DNA of 64,000 nt from CALDOK01 sp964481655. Its GTDB lineage: Bacteria > Myxococcota_A > UBA796 > JAFGLY01. The stretch spans positions 1 to 64,000 of the forward strand of contig CAYZVO010000018.1 in NCBI GenBank assembly GCA_964481655.1, read 5' to 3'. Position 1 is the first letter of the stretch; each line of letters starts with the position of its first letter. The position numbers were made by a program, and so were the translations under genes. Below, one piece after another: positions 17,088 through 29,310 of the stretch. The notes below the pieces were generated by a model that was not told where the DNA came from, searched no databases, and worked only from the letters and a program-made list of their open reading frames with translations.

Positions 17088-17780
17088 TTACCCCCGCTTG
17101 GGCATCCCCGTGATCAGCCGGTTCTGAGGCGTGATGTCGTCGGGGATGGTGGCGCAGCGCACGGAGAACCCCGCGGCCCGCAGCCGGGCGACCCGGGTGG
17201 CGTCCACGGCCACCGGCCCGGGCATCCAGGCCCCCAGCCCCCCGGTGTCGCAGATGCGCAGGTCGTGGCAGCAGGGCAGCACGGCCACCCGGCAGTTGGC
17301 CTCGATGGCCTTGTCCAGCACCCGGTCGGTCAGGGGCCCGCAGGCGTGCACCGAGGCCAGCAGGGCCTCGGGGGGCACCACGACGTCCTCCAGCCGGCCG
17401 CTCAGAAAGCGCACCCGGCCCTCGAGCTGGGGCCAGCGCGCCACCAGCTGCGCCAGGACCTTGCGGTGGGAGGGGGGCTCGTCGAGGTCCACGCACAGGG
17501 CCCACGGTGTGGACGAGTCCATCAGGATCAGGATCGCCGCCAGCAGCCCGTGACCGGCGGCCAGCTCCACCACCGGGCCGCCGCGCATCCGCCGCCGGAC
17601 CCGCCGGGCCACCTCCCAGGCCTCGAACAGCTCCTTGCGGGGCAGGCAGTCGGCCATGCAGACCGCGCGGGCGATGTGGGCGAACAGCGTGTCGCCGGTC
17701 ACCAGCGCCGCGTGGCGTGGCTTGAGGGTGGCGCGCGACGAACGCACCAGGGGCAGGCGTTCATCCCCGGGGGTGCCCAT
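17088..17780 (-). CDS. SAM-dependent methyltransferase, METTL25/Methyltransf_32-like
   Basis: 230 aa. VVELAAGHGLLAAILI near residue 70 is the SAM-binding motif I, and ALCVDLDEPPSHRKVL is motif II. SVHACGPLTDRVLDKAI followed by VAVLPCCHD is the characteristic pair of the METTL25-like branch. The C-terminal PQNRLITG is also typical. The substrate is unknown. It lies six bases downstream of the transaldolase-like gene and is probably co-transcribed with it. Confidence 0.8.
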   Translation of the reverse strand: MGTPGDERLPLVRSSRATLKPRHAALVTGDTLFAHIARAVCMADCLPRKELFEAWEVARRVRRRMRGGPVVELAAGHGLLAAILILMDSSTPWALCVDLDEPPSHRKVLAQLVARWPQLEGRVRFLSGRLEDVVVPPEALLASVHACGPLTDRVLDKAIEANCRVAVLPCCHDLRICDTGGLGAWMPGPVAVDATRVARLRAAGFSVRCATIPDDITPQNRLITGMPKRG

Positions 17781-17786
17781 GGCTGC

Positions 17787-18869
17787 CTAGGGCTTGAGGT
17801 CGGGGTTGGGCAGCATGAAGTCGCGGATGACCCCCTGCAGGTCGTGGTAGCTCTGCACGAAGCCCCGCAGGGTGCGCACGGCGGCGCCGTAGCTGTCGAA
17901 CTCGGGGATGTCCATGCCCTCGACCTCGTAGGCGCGGCGGAAGTCGGGGAAGACTTCGAGCAGGCGCTCGACGATGACCGGGTCCACCGGGCGGGAGAAG
18001 CGCTCGACCACGGCGACGTCCGAGCCGTTGATGCGCTGCTGCCAGCCGAAGGGGATGGTGAGGATGACGTCACCGCCGATCAGCTCCGACCAGTGCATGT
18101 GGTGGCGGTAGGCCGCCGCCAGCAGGCGGGTGCGGTAGCCACGCTCCCGGTAGACGCGATCGGCCTTCTTGATGACGGCGATGCCGGCCCAGTCCAACAG
18201 GCCCGGCTTGACCGCGATGCCGTCGCGGCCGCGCAGCACCTTGAGCCAGTCGTCCACGCGGCCCACCATGATGGTGCAGACGGGCACGACCAGGTCGTTG
18301 GACAGCCCCGCGTCGCTGCGGCGGTCCAGGGCGCGCTCGACGGCGGCGGCGACCGCCAGGGCCTGGGGCACGGTGAAGCACACGGTGGCGTTGATGCTCA
18401 CGCCCCGGAAGGTGGCCTCTTCGATGGCCTTGATGCCGGCGGAGGTGGCCGGGATCTTGACCTGCATGTTGGGGGCCAGCTGGCTCAGGCGCACGGCGTG
18501 GTCGGCCATGGCGGCGGCGTGGCGGTAGAGCACCGGGTTGGTCTGGGCGGAGAGGCGGCCGGTGCGGCCCTGGCTGGCCTCGAAGGCCGGCATCAGCAGC
18601 GCCGCGCCGTCCTTGGCCATCTCCTCCACCAGGCGCCAGGTCAGGCGGGCCTCGTCCCAGCTGGGGTTGCCGGCCACCATGGCGGTGATGCGCTTGTGCC
18701 AGCGCGGCATCTCCTGCCGCAGCACGTTGAGCACGATGGTGGGGTTGGTGGTGGCGCCCACGGCCCCGTGCTCGATGGCGTACTCGAGCTCGGAGATGGC
18801 GCAGGAGTCGTTCCAGTAGTCGGTGGGGAAGCGGCTGACGGTCTCGTGGAGCTTGCTGGCGTAGGACAT
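17787..18869 (-). CDS. Transaldolase-family protein
   Basis: 360 aa, longer than the short (about 220 aa) bacterial transaldolases. WNDSCAISELEYAIEHGAVGATTNPTIV (residues 19-46) contains the entry Asp and the TTNPT motif. NMQVKIPATSAGIKAIEEA carries the Schiff-base Lys, and VSINATVCFTVPQALA follows as in transaldolases. The C-terminal third (WSELIGGDVILTIPFGWQ and beyond) is less typical. It may transfer a dihydroxyacetone unit or act as a related sugar-phosphate aldolase; the real substrate is unknown. It lies between the two groups of inositol genes but is not directly linked to them. GGAGG precedes the ATG. Confidence 0.82.
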   Translation of the reverse strand: MSYASKLHETVSRFPTDYWNDSCAISELEYAIEHGAVGATTNPTIVLNVLRQEMPRWHKRITAMVAGNPSWDEARLTWRLVEEMAKDGAALLMPAFEASQGRTGRLSAQTNPVLYRHAAAMADHAVRLSQLAPNMQVKIPATSAGIKAIEEATFRGVSINATVCFTVPQALAVAAAVERALDRRSDAGLSNDLVVPVCTIMVGRVDDWLKVLRGRDGIAVKPGLLDWAGIAVIKKADRVYRERGYRTRLLAAAYRHHMHWSELIGGDVILTIPFGWQQRINGSDVAVVERFSRPVDPVIVERLLEVFPDFRRAYEVEGMDIPEFDSYGAAVRTLRGFVQSYHDLQGVIRDFMLPNPDLKP

Positions 18870-18929
18870 GGGCCCTCCGGGGTGACGGATCGTCGATGCT
18901 GCGGTGTAACCGGACGAGTCGCTGGAGAT

Positions 18930-19781
18930 CTAGTCCGCGGCCGTAGGCAGCAGCACCACCAGGCTCCTGGGGTCGCGCTCGTAGACCACGAGGTGGTCGG
19001 GGCCGCACAGCTCCAGCAGCGGGAACCAGGCCTCGTCGGCGAAGCCCGCCTGCGCCCGCGCCATGGCGGGGGGGTAGAGGTCCAGCTCGAGGTAGGCCTG
19101 GCCTCCGGGCAGCGCGGCCAGGCCGGTGGCGTAGCTGTAGGCGGCCAGGGACTCGCGGGGGTGCAGGTCGTTGTGCACCGCGCCGCCGTAGAGGATCACC
19201 CGTGCATCGGGGGTCTCCAGGCCTTGCTGGGCGTAGGCCGACAGCTCCCGGGTCATCACCGTGAGCAGCTGGTCGTAGACGATGTCGCCGCCCTCGCCCA
19301 CCACGGCGTCGTAGTCGGCGCAGGTCAGCTCCAGGGCGTGGGGGGTGACCCCCAGCTCCCGGGCCACCCGGGCCAGCTTCATGATCCCGTCCTCCACCAC
19401 CTCCGGGCGGTTGGTGGCCTCGGGCAGCTCGGCCTCCACGACCTGCTCCTGCTCACCGCAGCCGCCCTCGAAGACCCAGGTCTCGATCACCAGATCGGTG
19501 GCCGAGGGCGCGATGACCGGCAGCAGCCGCTCGGTGAACCAGTCCATGGCGGCGGGACCGCTGGGTCCGTCCACCTGCTGGTGCAGCTCGCCGACGCCGA
19601 GCAGGCGGGGTCCCTGGGCCCCGATGAGCTCCACCAGGGCCGCGGCGTCGGGCAGGACCCGGTGGGGCGGTGGGTGCGCGGGCTCGGTCGGCGTGGGCTC
19701 GCGTCGCTCCGGCGCCGGGGGAGGCTCATCGACGGTCGGCGCGGTACAGCCCGCCAGCAGGATCAACAGCAGGGCGCTCAC
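18930..19781 (-). CDS. Lipoprotein with GELH motif, ChaN/TraB-like
   Basis: 283 aa. MSALLLILLAGC is a lipobox, followed by a Pro/Glu-rich spacer. RLLGVGELHQQVDG near residue 60, DLVIETWVFEGGC, and VILYGGAVHNDLHP late in the protein resemble the conserved acidic/His patches of the ChaN/TraB/TIKI superfamily. Members of that superfamily bind haem or act as metal proteases. The assignment is tentative, since no full motif set can be confirmed by eye. It starts with GTG overlapping the TGA of the GT-C-like gene (GTGA), so the two are coupled. Confidence 0.55.
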   Translation of the reverse strand: MSALLLILLAGCTAPTVDEPPPAPERREPTPTEPAHPPPHRVLPDAAALVELIGAQGPRLLGVGELHQQVDGPSGPAAMDWFTERLLPVIAPSATDLVIETWVFEGGCGEQEQVVEAELPEATNRPEVVEDGIMKLARVARELGVTPHALELTCADYDAVVGEGGDIVYDQLLTVMTRELSAYAQQGLETPDARVILYGGAVHNDLHPRESLAAYSYATGLAALPGGQAYLELDLYPPAMARAQAGFADEAWFPLLELCGPDHLVVYERDPRSLVVLLPTAAD

Positions 19782-21430
19782 GGGCCCACCTGCTCCCGCC
19801 AGCGGCGCTCGAAGGTGATGATGTCCTGGTCCTGCAGCGGCTCGGCCCGCTCGTGGGGGTGCAGCTTGCCCTCGCGGGTGTAGAGCACCGGCTCCAGCTC
19901 GCCCAGGTAGCCGGGGGGCGGCTCACGGTCGTGGGCCATGACGCGTCCCCGCTCGTGGGTCATGGGGGTGCGGGCCACCACCCAGTCGTTCAGGCCCAGG
20001 ATGTCGATGATGGCGGCGTGGGGGTAGACCCAGCCCAGCACACCCACGGTGGGTGATGAGATCACGGGGTTGGCCACGCCCTCGAAGGCCGCGGCGCCGT
20101 CTTCGCGGCTGGGCAGGTAGGAGACCTGGAACTCCTGGAAGACCTGGTGCTCCTGCCGCCGGATGCAGACGTAGTGGTCGACCATCCAGCGCTGGAGCCC
20201 GTCCCAGGGACGGGCGTAGCTCGCGAGGGGGCCGGGGAGGCGGGGTGCGAGGGGCATCACCAGCATGTGGGTCTGGCCCCGGGAGTCCAGGTGCCGGCTG
20301 TGCCACCACAGGCTCCAGGGCAGCAGGTTGGAGGCGGCCAGCAGCGTGATCCCCACCGCCAGGGCGGGCAGGGCCCGCAGCTCCAGGCGCACCGCGGCCC
20401 AGGCGAAGCCCAGGGCCAGCAGGGGCACGGTGTGGGCCAGGACCCGGTACTCGAAGTGATCGCCCCCCACGATCCCGATGTAGTAGGCCACGTGGGCGCC
20501 CACGGTGCCGATGGCGAGGGTCCACAGCCAGGGCTCGGCCCGGCTCTCCGGGCGCGGCGCGGTGGCCTGGGCGTTCCACAGGCGGCGCAGGGGCACGGCG
20601 ATCAGCAGGGGAACCCACAGCCACAGGGCGTGCTCCATCACGAAGGAGAGCAGGTAGCGACCACCGGCCTCCGGCCATGGTTCCACGACCTTGGCGTAGT
20701 AGGTGTTGGGCAGCCACTCGCCGTAGAACCCATGGCGCCACAGCAGGTGGGCGGGGACCGCCAGCAGGGGCAGCAGCCCGAGGGCCGCGCGCCCCAAGCT
20801 GCGCAGACGCTGTCGGCTCGCCCACGCGATGGCCAGCGGGGCCAGCAGGGTGGCCGCCGCGAAGAGCAGCCCGTCGGGCCGGCACAGCTCGAGCAGGGCG
20901 GCCAGCGTCGCGGCCGCCAGCAGCCCACCCCGCCGCGGCCCCATGATCGGCAGGGCCAGCACCCAGGCCAGGACGAGCAGGTCGAACAGCGCGGTCTCGA
21001 GGCCCGAGCTCGCCCAGGTCAGGAAGCTGGTGTTGGAGACCAGCAGGGCGACGGTGAGGGCGGCGATCAGGGCCAGGGGTGCGGCCTGCCGCCCCCTGAG
21101 CCACAGCCGCGCGGTGGCCCCGAGGGTCAGCAGCATCGTGCCCAGGGAGCACAGCAGCGCCAGGGGGTTGGCCGTCGCGGGAGGCTCCAGCCCTGTCAGG
21201 GACCAGATCGTGTCCAGCAGCCAGACCCAGAGGAAGCTGGTGTAGCCCTCCACCGGCAGGAAGGGCGGCGGGTTCCAGGTGTAGCCGTGGCCCAGCTGGC
21301 TGTTGCTCACGTAGCGGAAGGCGATGAAGGCGTCGTCGGTGAGGAACCACAGCGCGCGCCACCCCAGCACCGCGGCCACCGCCGCGAGGGCGGCGACGAC
21401 GACGAGCTGGAGCCAGCGGCGGGGCGTCAT
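19778..21430 (-). CDS. GT-C-like polytopic membrane glycosyltransferase
   Basis: 550 aa with about 9-10 membrane segments and a soluble C-terminal tail. Asp32-Asp33 in FLTDDAFIAFRYVSN lie in the first outer loop, the position of the metal-binding acidic pair of GT-C enzymes that use polyprenyl-phosphate sugars. LPVEGYTSFLWVWLL follows. The tail contains HAAIIDILGLNDWVVARTP, a motif of secreted Myxococcota GT-C-like proteins. It is clearly related to the gene at 29311-30882. Its donor and acceptor are unknown. It heads a two-gene operon with the GELH lipoprotein; AGAGGA precedes the ATG. Confidence 0.72.
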   Translation of the reverse strand: MTPRRWLQLVVVAALAAVAAVLGWRALWFLTDDAFIAFRYVSNSQLGHGYTWNPPPFLPVEGYTSFLWVWLLDTIWSLTGLEPPATANPLALLCSLGTMLLTLGATARLWLRGRQAAPLALIAALTVALLVSNTSFLTWASSGLETALFDLLVLAWVLALPIMGPRRGGLLAAATLAALLELCRPDGLLFAAATLLAPLAIAWASRQRLRSLGRAALGLLPLLAVPAHLLWRHGFYGEWLPNTYYAKVVEPWPEAGGRYLLSFVMEHALWLWVPLLIAVPLRRLWNAQATAPRPESRAEPWLWTLAIGTVGAHVAYYIGIVGGDHFEYRVLAHTVPLLALGFAWAAVRLELRALPALAVGITLLAASNLLPWSLWWHSRHLDSRGQTHMLVMPLAPRLPGPLASYARPWDGLQRWMVDHYVCIRRQEHQVFQEFQVSYLPSREDGAAAFEGVANPVISSPTVGVLGWVYPHAAIIDILGLNDWVVARTPMTHERGRVMAHDREPPPGYLGELEPVLYTREGKLHPHERAEPLQDQDIITFERRWREQVGP

Positions 21431-21608
21431 GGAATCCTCTCGGGGTGGGCCTCAGCCCGAGCCTATCGCACCCGCCCCGGGGAGCCCGTCCGCGCCGAGG
21501 GTAGACCCAGGCTGGACGGGGTGGGAAGATCTTCGCGACGGATCGTCTCAGGGTCGGCCCCCCACCGACCGAATGGGGATTCGAGGTCCCCCTGCTGTCT
21601 CGCCGCTG

Positions 21609-24680
<3,072 letters not shown>

Positions 24681-24692
24681 GCGGGCGGCGCC

Positions 24693-25352
24693 TCAGCCCC
24701 GCTCGAGCTCGAACCAGATCAGATCGGCCCAGCTCGCCCGGCGGGCCTCGATCAGCCGCAGGGGCCAGGGCCCGCCGGTGACGATGGGGCGCTGTTGTGG
24801 GGGGGCCTCGAAGCCCGCCTCGGCGGCCAGCTGGCGCAGGCGGCGCACCGTGAACGCCCGGATGTGGTCCCCCGCGGGCGCGTCGGGGTGCAGCCCCAGC
24901 ACCGTGGGGGCTCGGCCAGCCAGCAGCCGCAGGCGATCCCCCAGGTTGGCCACATTGGGCACGGTGCCCACCACGCGACCGCCTGGGCGGGTCACCCGGC
25001 GCAGCTCCTGCAGCAGGGCCAGGGGATCGAAGAGGTGCTCCAGCACCTCGCCGGCGTGCACCAGGTCGAAGCTGTGGTCCCGGAAGGGCAGCCCCCCGGA
25101 GGCGTCGGCCAGGACCGGGTGAAGGCCGCGGGCCTTGGCGTGCTGCAGCGCGTCTGGGATCACGTCGAGGCCCACCACATGGCAGTCCTGCGCCACCGGC
25201 TCGAGCAGGGCGCCCCCCAGGCAGCCCACGTCCAGCACCCGGCTGCCGGGATGCGCCGCGGCCCGCAGCAGGCGCGGGCGCTCGGGGAGCCCGACGAGCA
25301 GGGGCTCGTGGCGCAGGTAGTCGGCGCCTCGGTACCAGTCGCGGATGGGCAT
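24693..25352 (-). CDS. Class I SAM-dependent methyltransferase
   Basis: 219 aa. VLDVGCLGGALLEPVA is motif I, VVGLDVIPDALQHAKARG motif II, LPFRDHSFDLVHAGEVLEHLFDP motif III and LRRVTRPGGRVVGTVPN the post-III strand. This is a Methyltransf_11/23 pattern, often found on small-molecule or glycan methyltransferases. The tail DLIWFELERG is unassigned. The gene is convergent with the diguanylate cyclase (12 bp apart) and divergent from the TPR gene. Confidence 0.85.
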   Translation of the reverse strand: MPIRDWYRGADYLRHEPLLVGLPERPRLLRAAAHPGSRVLDVGCLGGALLEPVAQDCHVVGLDVIPDALQHAKARGLHPVLADASGGLPFRDHSFDLVHAGEVLEHLFDPLALLQELRRVTRPGGRVVGTVPNVANLGDRLRLLAGRAPTVLGLHPDAPAGDHIRAFTVRRLRQLAAEAGFEAPPQQRPIVTGGPWPLRLIEARRASWADLIWFELERG

Positions 25353-25436
25353 GGGCCGTCCAGGGGTCGGGACGGTGACCGTAACGGGTCCGCTACCCCC
25401 CGGGTTCGGGTAGACTCTCGACGTCCGGGAGGAGCC

Positions 25437-27251
25437 ATGACCGCCGCATTGCTGCTCACCATCTCGCTGGCCGTCGCGGGGAGCCCCCACTGGGATCCCA
25501 CGGTCGCCGGGGCGGTGTCGGCCTACAACCAAGGGGTGGAGGCCCTGAACGAGGGGGACCCGGCCACCGCTCAGGGTCACTTCCAGCGCTCGGTGCGCCG
25601 GGACCCGGACTGCGGCTCCTGCCGCGACGCCCTGGCCCTGTCGCTGCTGCACCAGAACCGCTCCGATGAGGCCCTGGTCATGGCGCGGGAGGTCCACGCC
25701 GCCTTCCCCGATCAGGCCGAGGCCGGCCAGACCTTGTCGGAGGCGGCCTTCGCGGCGGGCAGCTTCGACGAGTCGGTGGCGGTGGCCGAGGCGCTGCTGC
25801 TGGCGGACCCGCAGTGCTTCACGGCCCTGTCCCTGCTGGTGCAGGGCCTGCTCCGCGTCGGGGACACCGCCCGGGCCCGTGCGGCCCTGCAGCAGGGCAG
25901 CGCCCACCACGACGCCGGCCAGATCGCCTGTGAGCTCGGCCAGGTGGCCATCGAGGAAGAGCAGCTGGCCGAGGCCCGCGGGCTGCTCGAGGCCTGCCGC
26001 GGCGCCGACAGCCCCGACATGCTCTCGGCCCTCGAGTCCCGGCTGCTGCTCGCCGAAGGCCGCTACACCGAGGCCGGCGGCGCCCTGGGGCCCGATGACG
26101 ATCCCGAGCTGAGCGCCGCCTACAAGGCCTACGGCTTGATGAACCGCGGCGACTACGCGGCGGCGGCCACGGCCCTGCGGCAGCTGCTGGAGCAGAACCC
26201 CAAGGACGCCGAGACCGCCACCCTGCTGGGGCTGTGCGAGCTGAGCCTGGACAACACGGACGCGGCCATGGCCGCCCTCGAGCAGGCATTCGACGGCGAG
26301 ACCTGGATCCAGGTGGACGCCCGCGGAGGGGTGTCGGGCATCCTCACGGCGTCGGGGGAGCGGGCGTTCCGCACCCGGATGCGCGAGGGCGCGGCCCACC
26401 TGGTGCGTCTGCAGGCCGAGGTGGGGCGCGTCGACGACGCCGAGGCCACCCTGGAGCGGGTCCAGGCCCAGCTGGGGGCCGCCGGAGAGCTCGCCGCCGC
26501 GGGGCTGTACCAGCTAGTGGCGACCGAGCGCGACCCCCACGCCCCCGCCCTGGCTGTCCGCAGCCTCGAGCAGTGGAACGACAGCACGCTGCTGGTGGTG
26601 ACCGCCTCGGTCTTCGGCGCCACCTTCCCGGAGGCCGTGACCCCCGAGCTCGAGCGGGCGCTGCTGGCGCTGGGCGAGTGGCGCAGCGTCTACAACGCCG
26701 CGGTGGACGCCAGCAACGCCGGTGAGGTCGAGGCCTGTCTGTCTCGCATCGAGGCGGCGCCGGCCATCGCAGACGACGAAGGCCGGACGCGGATGGCCTG
26801 GCTCGCCCATGGCTGCGCGGCCACGGCGGGCTCCCTGGACGCCGCGGATCGGTGGCTCATCGAGCTGGGTGGCCCGAGCGCGGCCGATCCCCTCGCGTTG
26901 CTCAACCACGCCTGGCTGTATGTCGATGCGGGACGACTCGATGAGGCGGCGACCATGGCGGCGGCCATCGAGCCCCCCGCCGACCCGCCCACCGCCGTCG
27001 ACGACCTCCGCACCCTGCGCGCCTGGGTGGCCCTCGAGCAGGAGGATCTGGCGCGGGCGCTCTCCATCGTAGCCGAAGGGCCGGTGGACCCCTCGACCAA
27101 GGTCAACCTGGCCGTGGGTCTGGCGAACGCGCAGCGCTACGCCGAGGCCCTGCCCTGGCTCGAGGCGGCCTGTCCGCAGCTCAGCGAGGCCGCGCAGCGC
27201 GCACACTGCGAGGCGACCCTCGAGGGCGTGCGCGACGCCGCTGGCGACTAG
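25437..27251 (+). CDS. Secreted TPR-repeat protein
   Basis: 604 aa. A signal peptide (MTAALLLTISLAVAGS) is followed by tetratricopeptide-like helix pairs along the whole length: AYNQGVEALNEGDPATAQGHFQRSV near residue 30, then further units such as GDYAAAATALRQLLEQNPKD and DNTDAAMAALEQAF near 240-280. It has no enzyme motif and is probably a periplasmic scaffold or assembly protein. The GGAGG of the site GGGAGGAGCC ends five bases before the ATG. Its stop and that of the next gene are the two strands of one CTAG. Confidence 0.78.
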   Translation: MTAALLLTISLAVAGSPHWDPTVAGAVSAYNQGVEALNEGDPATAQGHFQRSVRRDPDCGSCRDALALSLLHQNRSDEALVMAREVHAAFPDQAEAGQTLSEAAFAAGSFDESVAVAEALLLADPQCFTALSLLVQGLLRVGDTARARAALQQGSAHHDAGQIACELGQVAIEEEQLAEARGLLEACRGADSPDMLSALESRLLLAEGRYTEAGGALGPDDDPELSAAYKAYGLMNRGDYAAAATALRQLLEQNPKDAETATLLGLCELSLDNTDAAMAALEQAFDGETWIQVDARGGVSGILTASGERAFRTRMREGAAHLVRLQAEVGRVDDAEATLERVQAQLGAAGELAAAGLYQLVATERDPHAPALAVRSLEQWNDSTLLVVTASVFGATFPEAVTPELERALLALGEWRSVYNAAVDASNAGEVEACLSRIEAAPAIADDEGRTRMAWLAHGCAATAGSLDAADRWLIELGGPSAADPLALLNHAWLYVDAGRLDEAATMAAAIEPPADPPTAVDDLRTLRAWVALEQEDLARALSIVAEGPVDPSTKVNLAVGLANAQRYAEALPWLEAACPQLSEAAQRAHCEATLEGVRDAAGD

Positions 27252-28567
27252 CGCGCCGGCTCGGTGCGGCGGTACTCGGGGATCAGGGGCTCGAGCTCAT
27301 CGGCGTAGGCGTCGGTGAGCTCCCATAGCTCGGTGTGAGCCGGATCGAAGGCGTCGTACAGGTCGGTGGTCTGCGGCAGATCCGCGGCCATGTCGTAGAC
27401 CTCGAGCAGGCCGTCCTCGTAGTCGTAGTGCATGGCCAGATCGCCCTTGTTCACCCGGATGTGGGGTCCGACGCGGCCCACGGTGTCGTGGTAGATGGGC
27501 CGGTCGTAGGGGGCTTCGCCCACGGGGTAGCCGGTGACCTCGTCCGGGATGGGCAGGTCGAACCACTGCATGACGGTGGGCACGATGTCGATGTGGGTGG
27601 TGGGCTCGGTCCAGGCCTGGGGCTCGATGCCGTCGTGCCAGAACAGGGCCAGGGCGCCGACCTCTTCCTGGTACAGCTCGTAGGCGTGGCCCCAGTGTTC
27701 GCGCTCGTACTTCTGCTCGCCGTGGTCGGTCCACAGCACCACCAGGGTGTCCTCGAGCAGGCCGCGGCTGGTGGCGTCGGACCAGATGGCCTGCAGCAGG
27801 TCGTCCTCGTAGGCCATCTCGCCGTCGTAGCGCAGCTCGAGGTGCTCCATGACCAGCGCCCGCTCGTCGGGCTCCATGCTCTGCAGCGCGAAGCGGGCGT
27901 CGTCGTGGCCGATGCTGGTGGTGACGTCGTAGTCGATGGGGTCGAGGTCCTCGAGGCCGTCGAGGTACTCCTCGGGCGGGTTGTAGGGGCTGTGGGCCTC
28001 CTTGAGGTGAACCTGGATGAACCAGCCCTCTTCCTCGGCCTGCCCCTCGAGCTGGACCTCGGCCAGCTTGTCCAGGGCGGTCTCCCAGATGCGCATCGCC
28101 GAGTCGCTGCGGGGGTGCTCGACGTAGCTCCAGCCGCTGTCGTGGTGCCAGTCGCCCTCGAGCCAGCCGTTCGAGGTGATCAGCATGGTGTAGAAGCCCT
28201 GGTCCCGCATCCAGGAGGCGATGCTGGGGCGGTCCGGGACGATCTCCCGGTTGCCGCTGGGGAGCTTGGCCACGTAGCCGATGTCCAGGCTGTCCCGGCC
28301 GTTGGCGGCGCAGAGGATGCCGCCCAGGGTCCAGTTCGAGCAGGAGGTGTGGCGGTCCAGCACCAGGCTGCGCTCGGCCAGCTCGTCCACGAAGGGGGTC
28401 AGGCCGCGGGTGGAGCCGTAGCGCTCGACGTAGTCGCGCCGGTAGGTGTCCACCGAGATGATCAGGAGGTTCTTGGCCTCCCACTCACCGTCGTCACGGG
28501 GCGGACAGCCGGTGAGGGTCAGGGCCAGCAGCAGGCATGGCAGGGCGGGTCGCATGCGGCGGAGCAT
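27248..28567 (-). CDS. Sulfatase-fold lipoprotein with Thr nucleophile
   Basis: 439 aa. Lipoprotein signal ending LTGC. The alkaline-phosphatase-superfamily core is present: LLIISVDTYRRDYVERYG (first metal Asp), TSCSNWTLGGILCAANG (nucleophile region), IQVHLKEAHSPYNPPEEY and VVLWTDHGEQKYEREHWGH (second metal site). The C-x-P-S-R sequence needed for formylglycine sulfatases is absent, and Thr occupies the nucleophile position, as in phosphoglycerol transferases and phosphodiesterases. True sulfatase activity is therefore unlikely. An in-frame ATG 12 bp downstream is an equally possible start. It is convergent with the TPR gene. Confidence 0.8.
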   Translation of the reverse strand: MLRRMRPALPCLLLALTLTGCPPRDDGEWEAKNLLIISVDTYRRDYVERYGSTRGLTPFVDELAERSLVLDRHTSCSNWTLGGILCAANGRDSLDIGYVAKLPSGNREIVPDRPSIASWMRDQGFYTMLITSNGWLEGDWHHDSGWSYVEHPRSDSAMRIWETALDKLAEVQLEGQAEEEGWFIQVHLKEAHSPYNPPEEYLDGLEDLDPIDYDVTTSIGHDDARFALQSMEPDERALVMEHLELRYDGEMAYEDDLLQAIWSDATSRGLLEDTLVVLWTDHGEQKYEREHWGHAYELYQEEVGALALFWHDGIEPQAWTEPTTHIDIVPTVMQWFDLPIPDEVTGYPVGEAPYDRPIYHDTVGRVGPHIRVNKGDLAMHYDYEDGLLEVYDMAADLPQTTDLYDAFDPAHTELWELTDAYADELEPLIPEYRRTEPAR

Positions 28568-28613
28568 ACTCCGTCATCGCACGGCCTGCAGGTCTATGGA
28601 TGGGGGCGGAGCG

Positions 28614-29237
28614 CTACAGCTCGTCCAGGGGGCCCTCGATGGTGTCGGGCTCCTTGTCCTCTTCGCCCGGCGAGAAGTCGAAGCTACCGACGATGCGGCC
28701 GCCATCGCGGTCGGTCTCGCCCCGGTAGATGCCGGTGAGCTCGGCCAAGGCGCTGTAGTTGGCCTTGGCCCAGCCGCCGTAGACGATCCCGTTCGTCTCG
28801 ACCAGCTCATCGACCACCCAGCCGCCGGACAGGACGCCTTGCCAGGCTGGATCGGCGTGATCGCTGTGGCCCAGGACGATGCCGGGCTCGTCCTCGTCGC
28901 TCTGGACCAGGATGCCCGTGAGGGCGCCCATCTCGCTGCCGTCCTCGGTCTGGAAGGTGCCGCGGAGCGCGTACCGGGTGTCGATGTCGCTGTCGATAGG
29001 CATGTAGGTCGCCCAGAACACGCCCGCGTCTGAGGCCTCGGGCGGCGGCGGCGGCACGGGGCCGTCGTCGCTGACGCAGTCGGCGTCCAGGCCCACGAAG
29101 GCGCACAGGGTGGCGTGGGCTGCGACGCGGTCGCCGTCGATGGCTGCCTTCGCCATCTGGTGGTCCATGGTCTCCAGGGCGTCGCCGCTGCAGGCGATGG
29201 TGATGGCCAGGGGAGCGAGGGCGACGATGCGGTTCAT
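28614..29237 (-). CDS. Hypothetical lipoprotein
   Basis: 207 aa. MNRIVALAPLAITIACSG is a lipoprotein-like signal. The body has a Pro-rich segment (DDGPVPPPPPEA) and a beta-rich domain (RYALRGTFQTEDG, GVLSGGWVVDE, TGIYRGETDRDGGRIVGSFD). The domain looks like a small all-beta fold of the type that binds or coats surfaces. I recognise no named family. AGGAG is eight bases before the ATG. Confidence 0.65.
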   Translation of the reverse strand: MNRIVALAPLAITIACSGDALETMDHQMAKAAIDGDRVAAHATLCAFVGLDADCVSDDGPVPPPPPEASDAGVFWATYMPIDSDIDTRYALRGTFQTEDGSEMGALTGILVQSDEDEPGIVLGHSDHADPAWQGVLSGGWVVDELVETNGIVYGGWAKANYSALAELTGIYRGETDRDGGRIVGSFDFSPGEEDKEPDTIEGPLDEL

Positions 29238-29310
29238 GGGACACTCCTGCCGCGGGCGGACCCGCCTGTCGTTCGGAGTGCCCATCGGATCGCTGGGCGA
29301 TCCAGTTTCG

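Noticed and set aside
25393..25413. Small hairpin CTACCC-N9-GGGTAG before the TPR gene
   Set aside because: A six-base stem with a nine-base loop is common at this base composition and has no other support.
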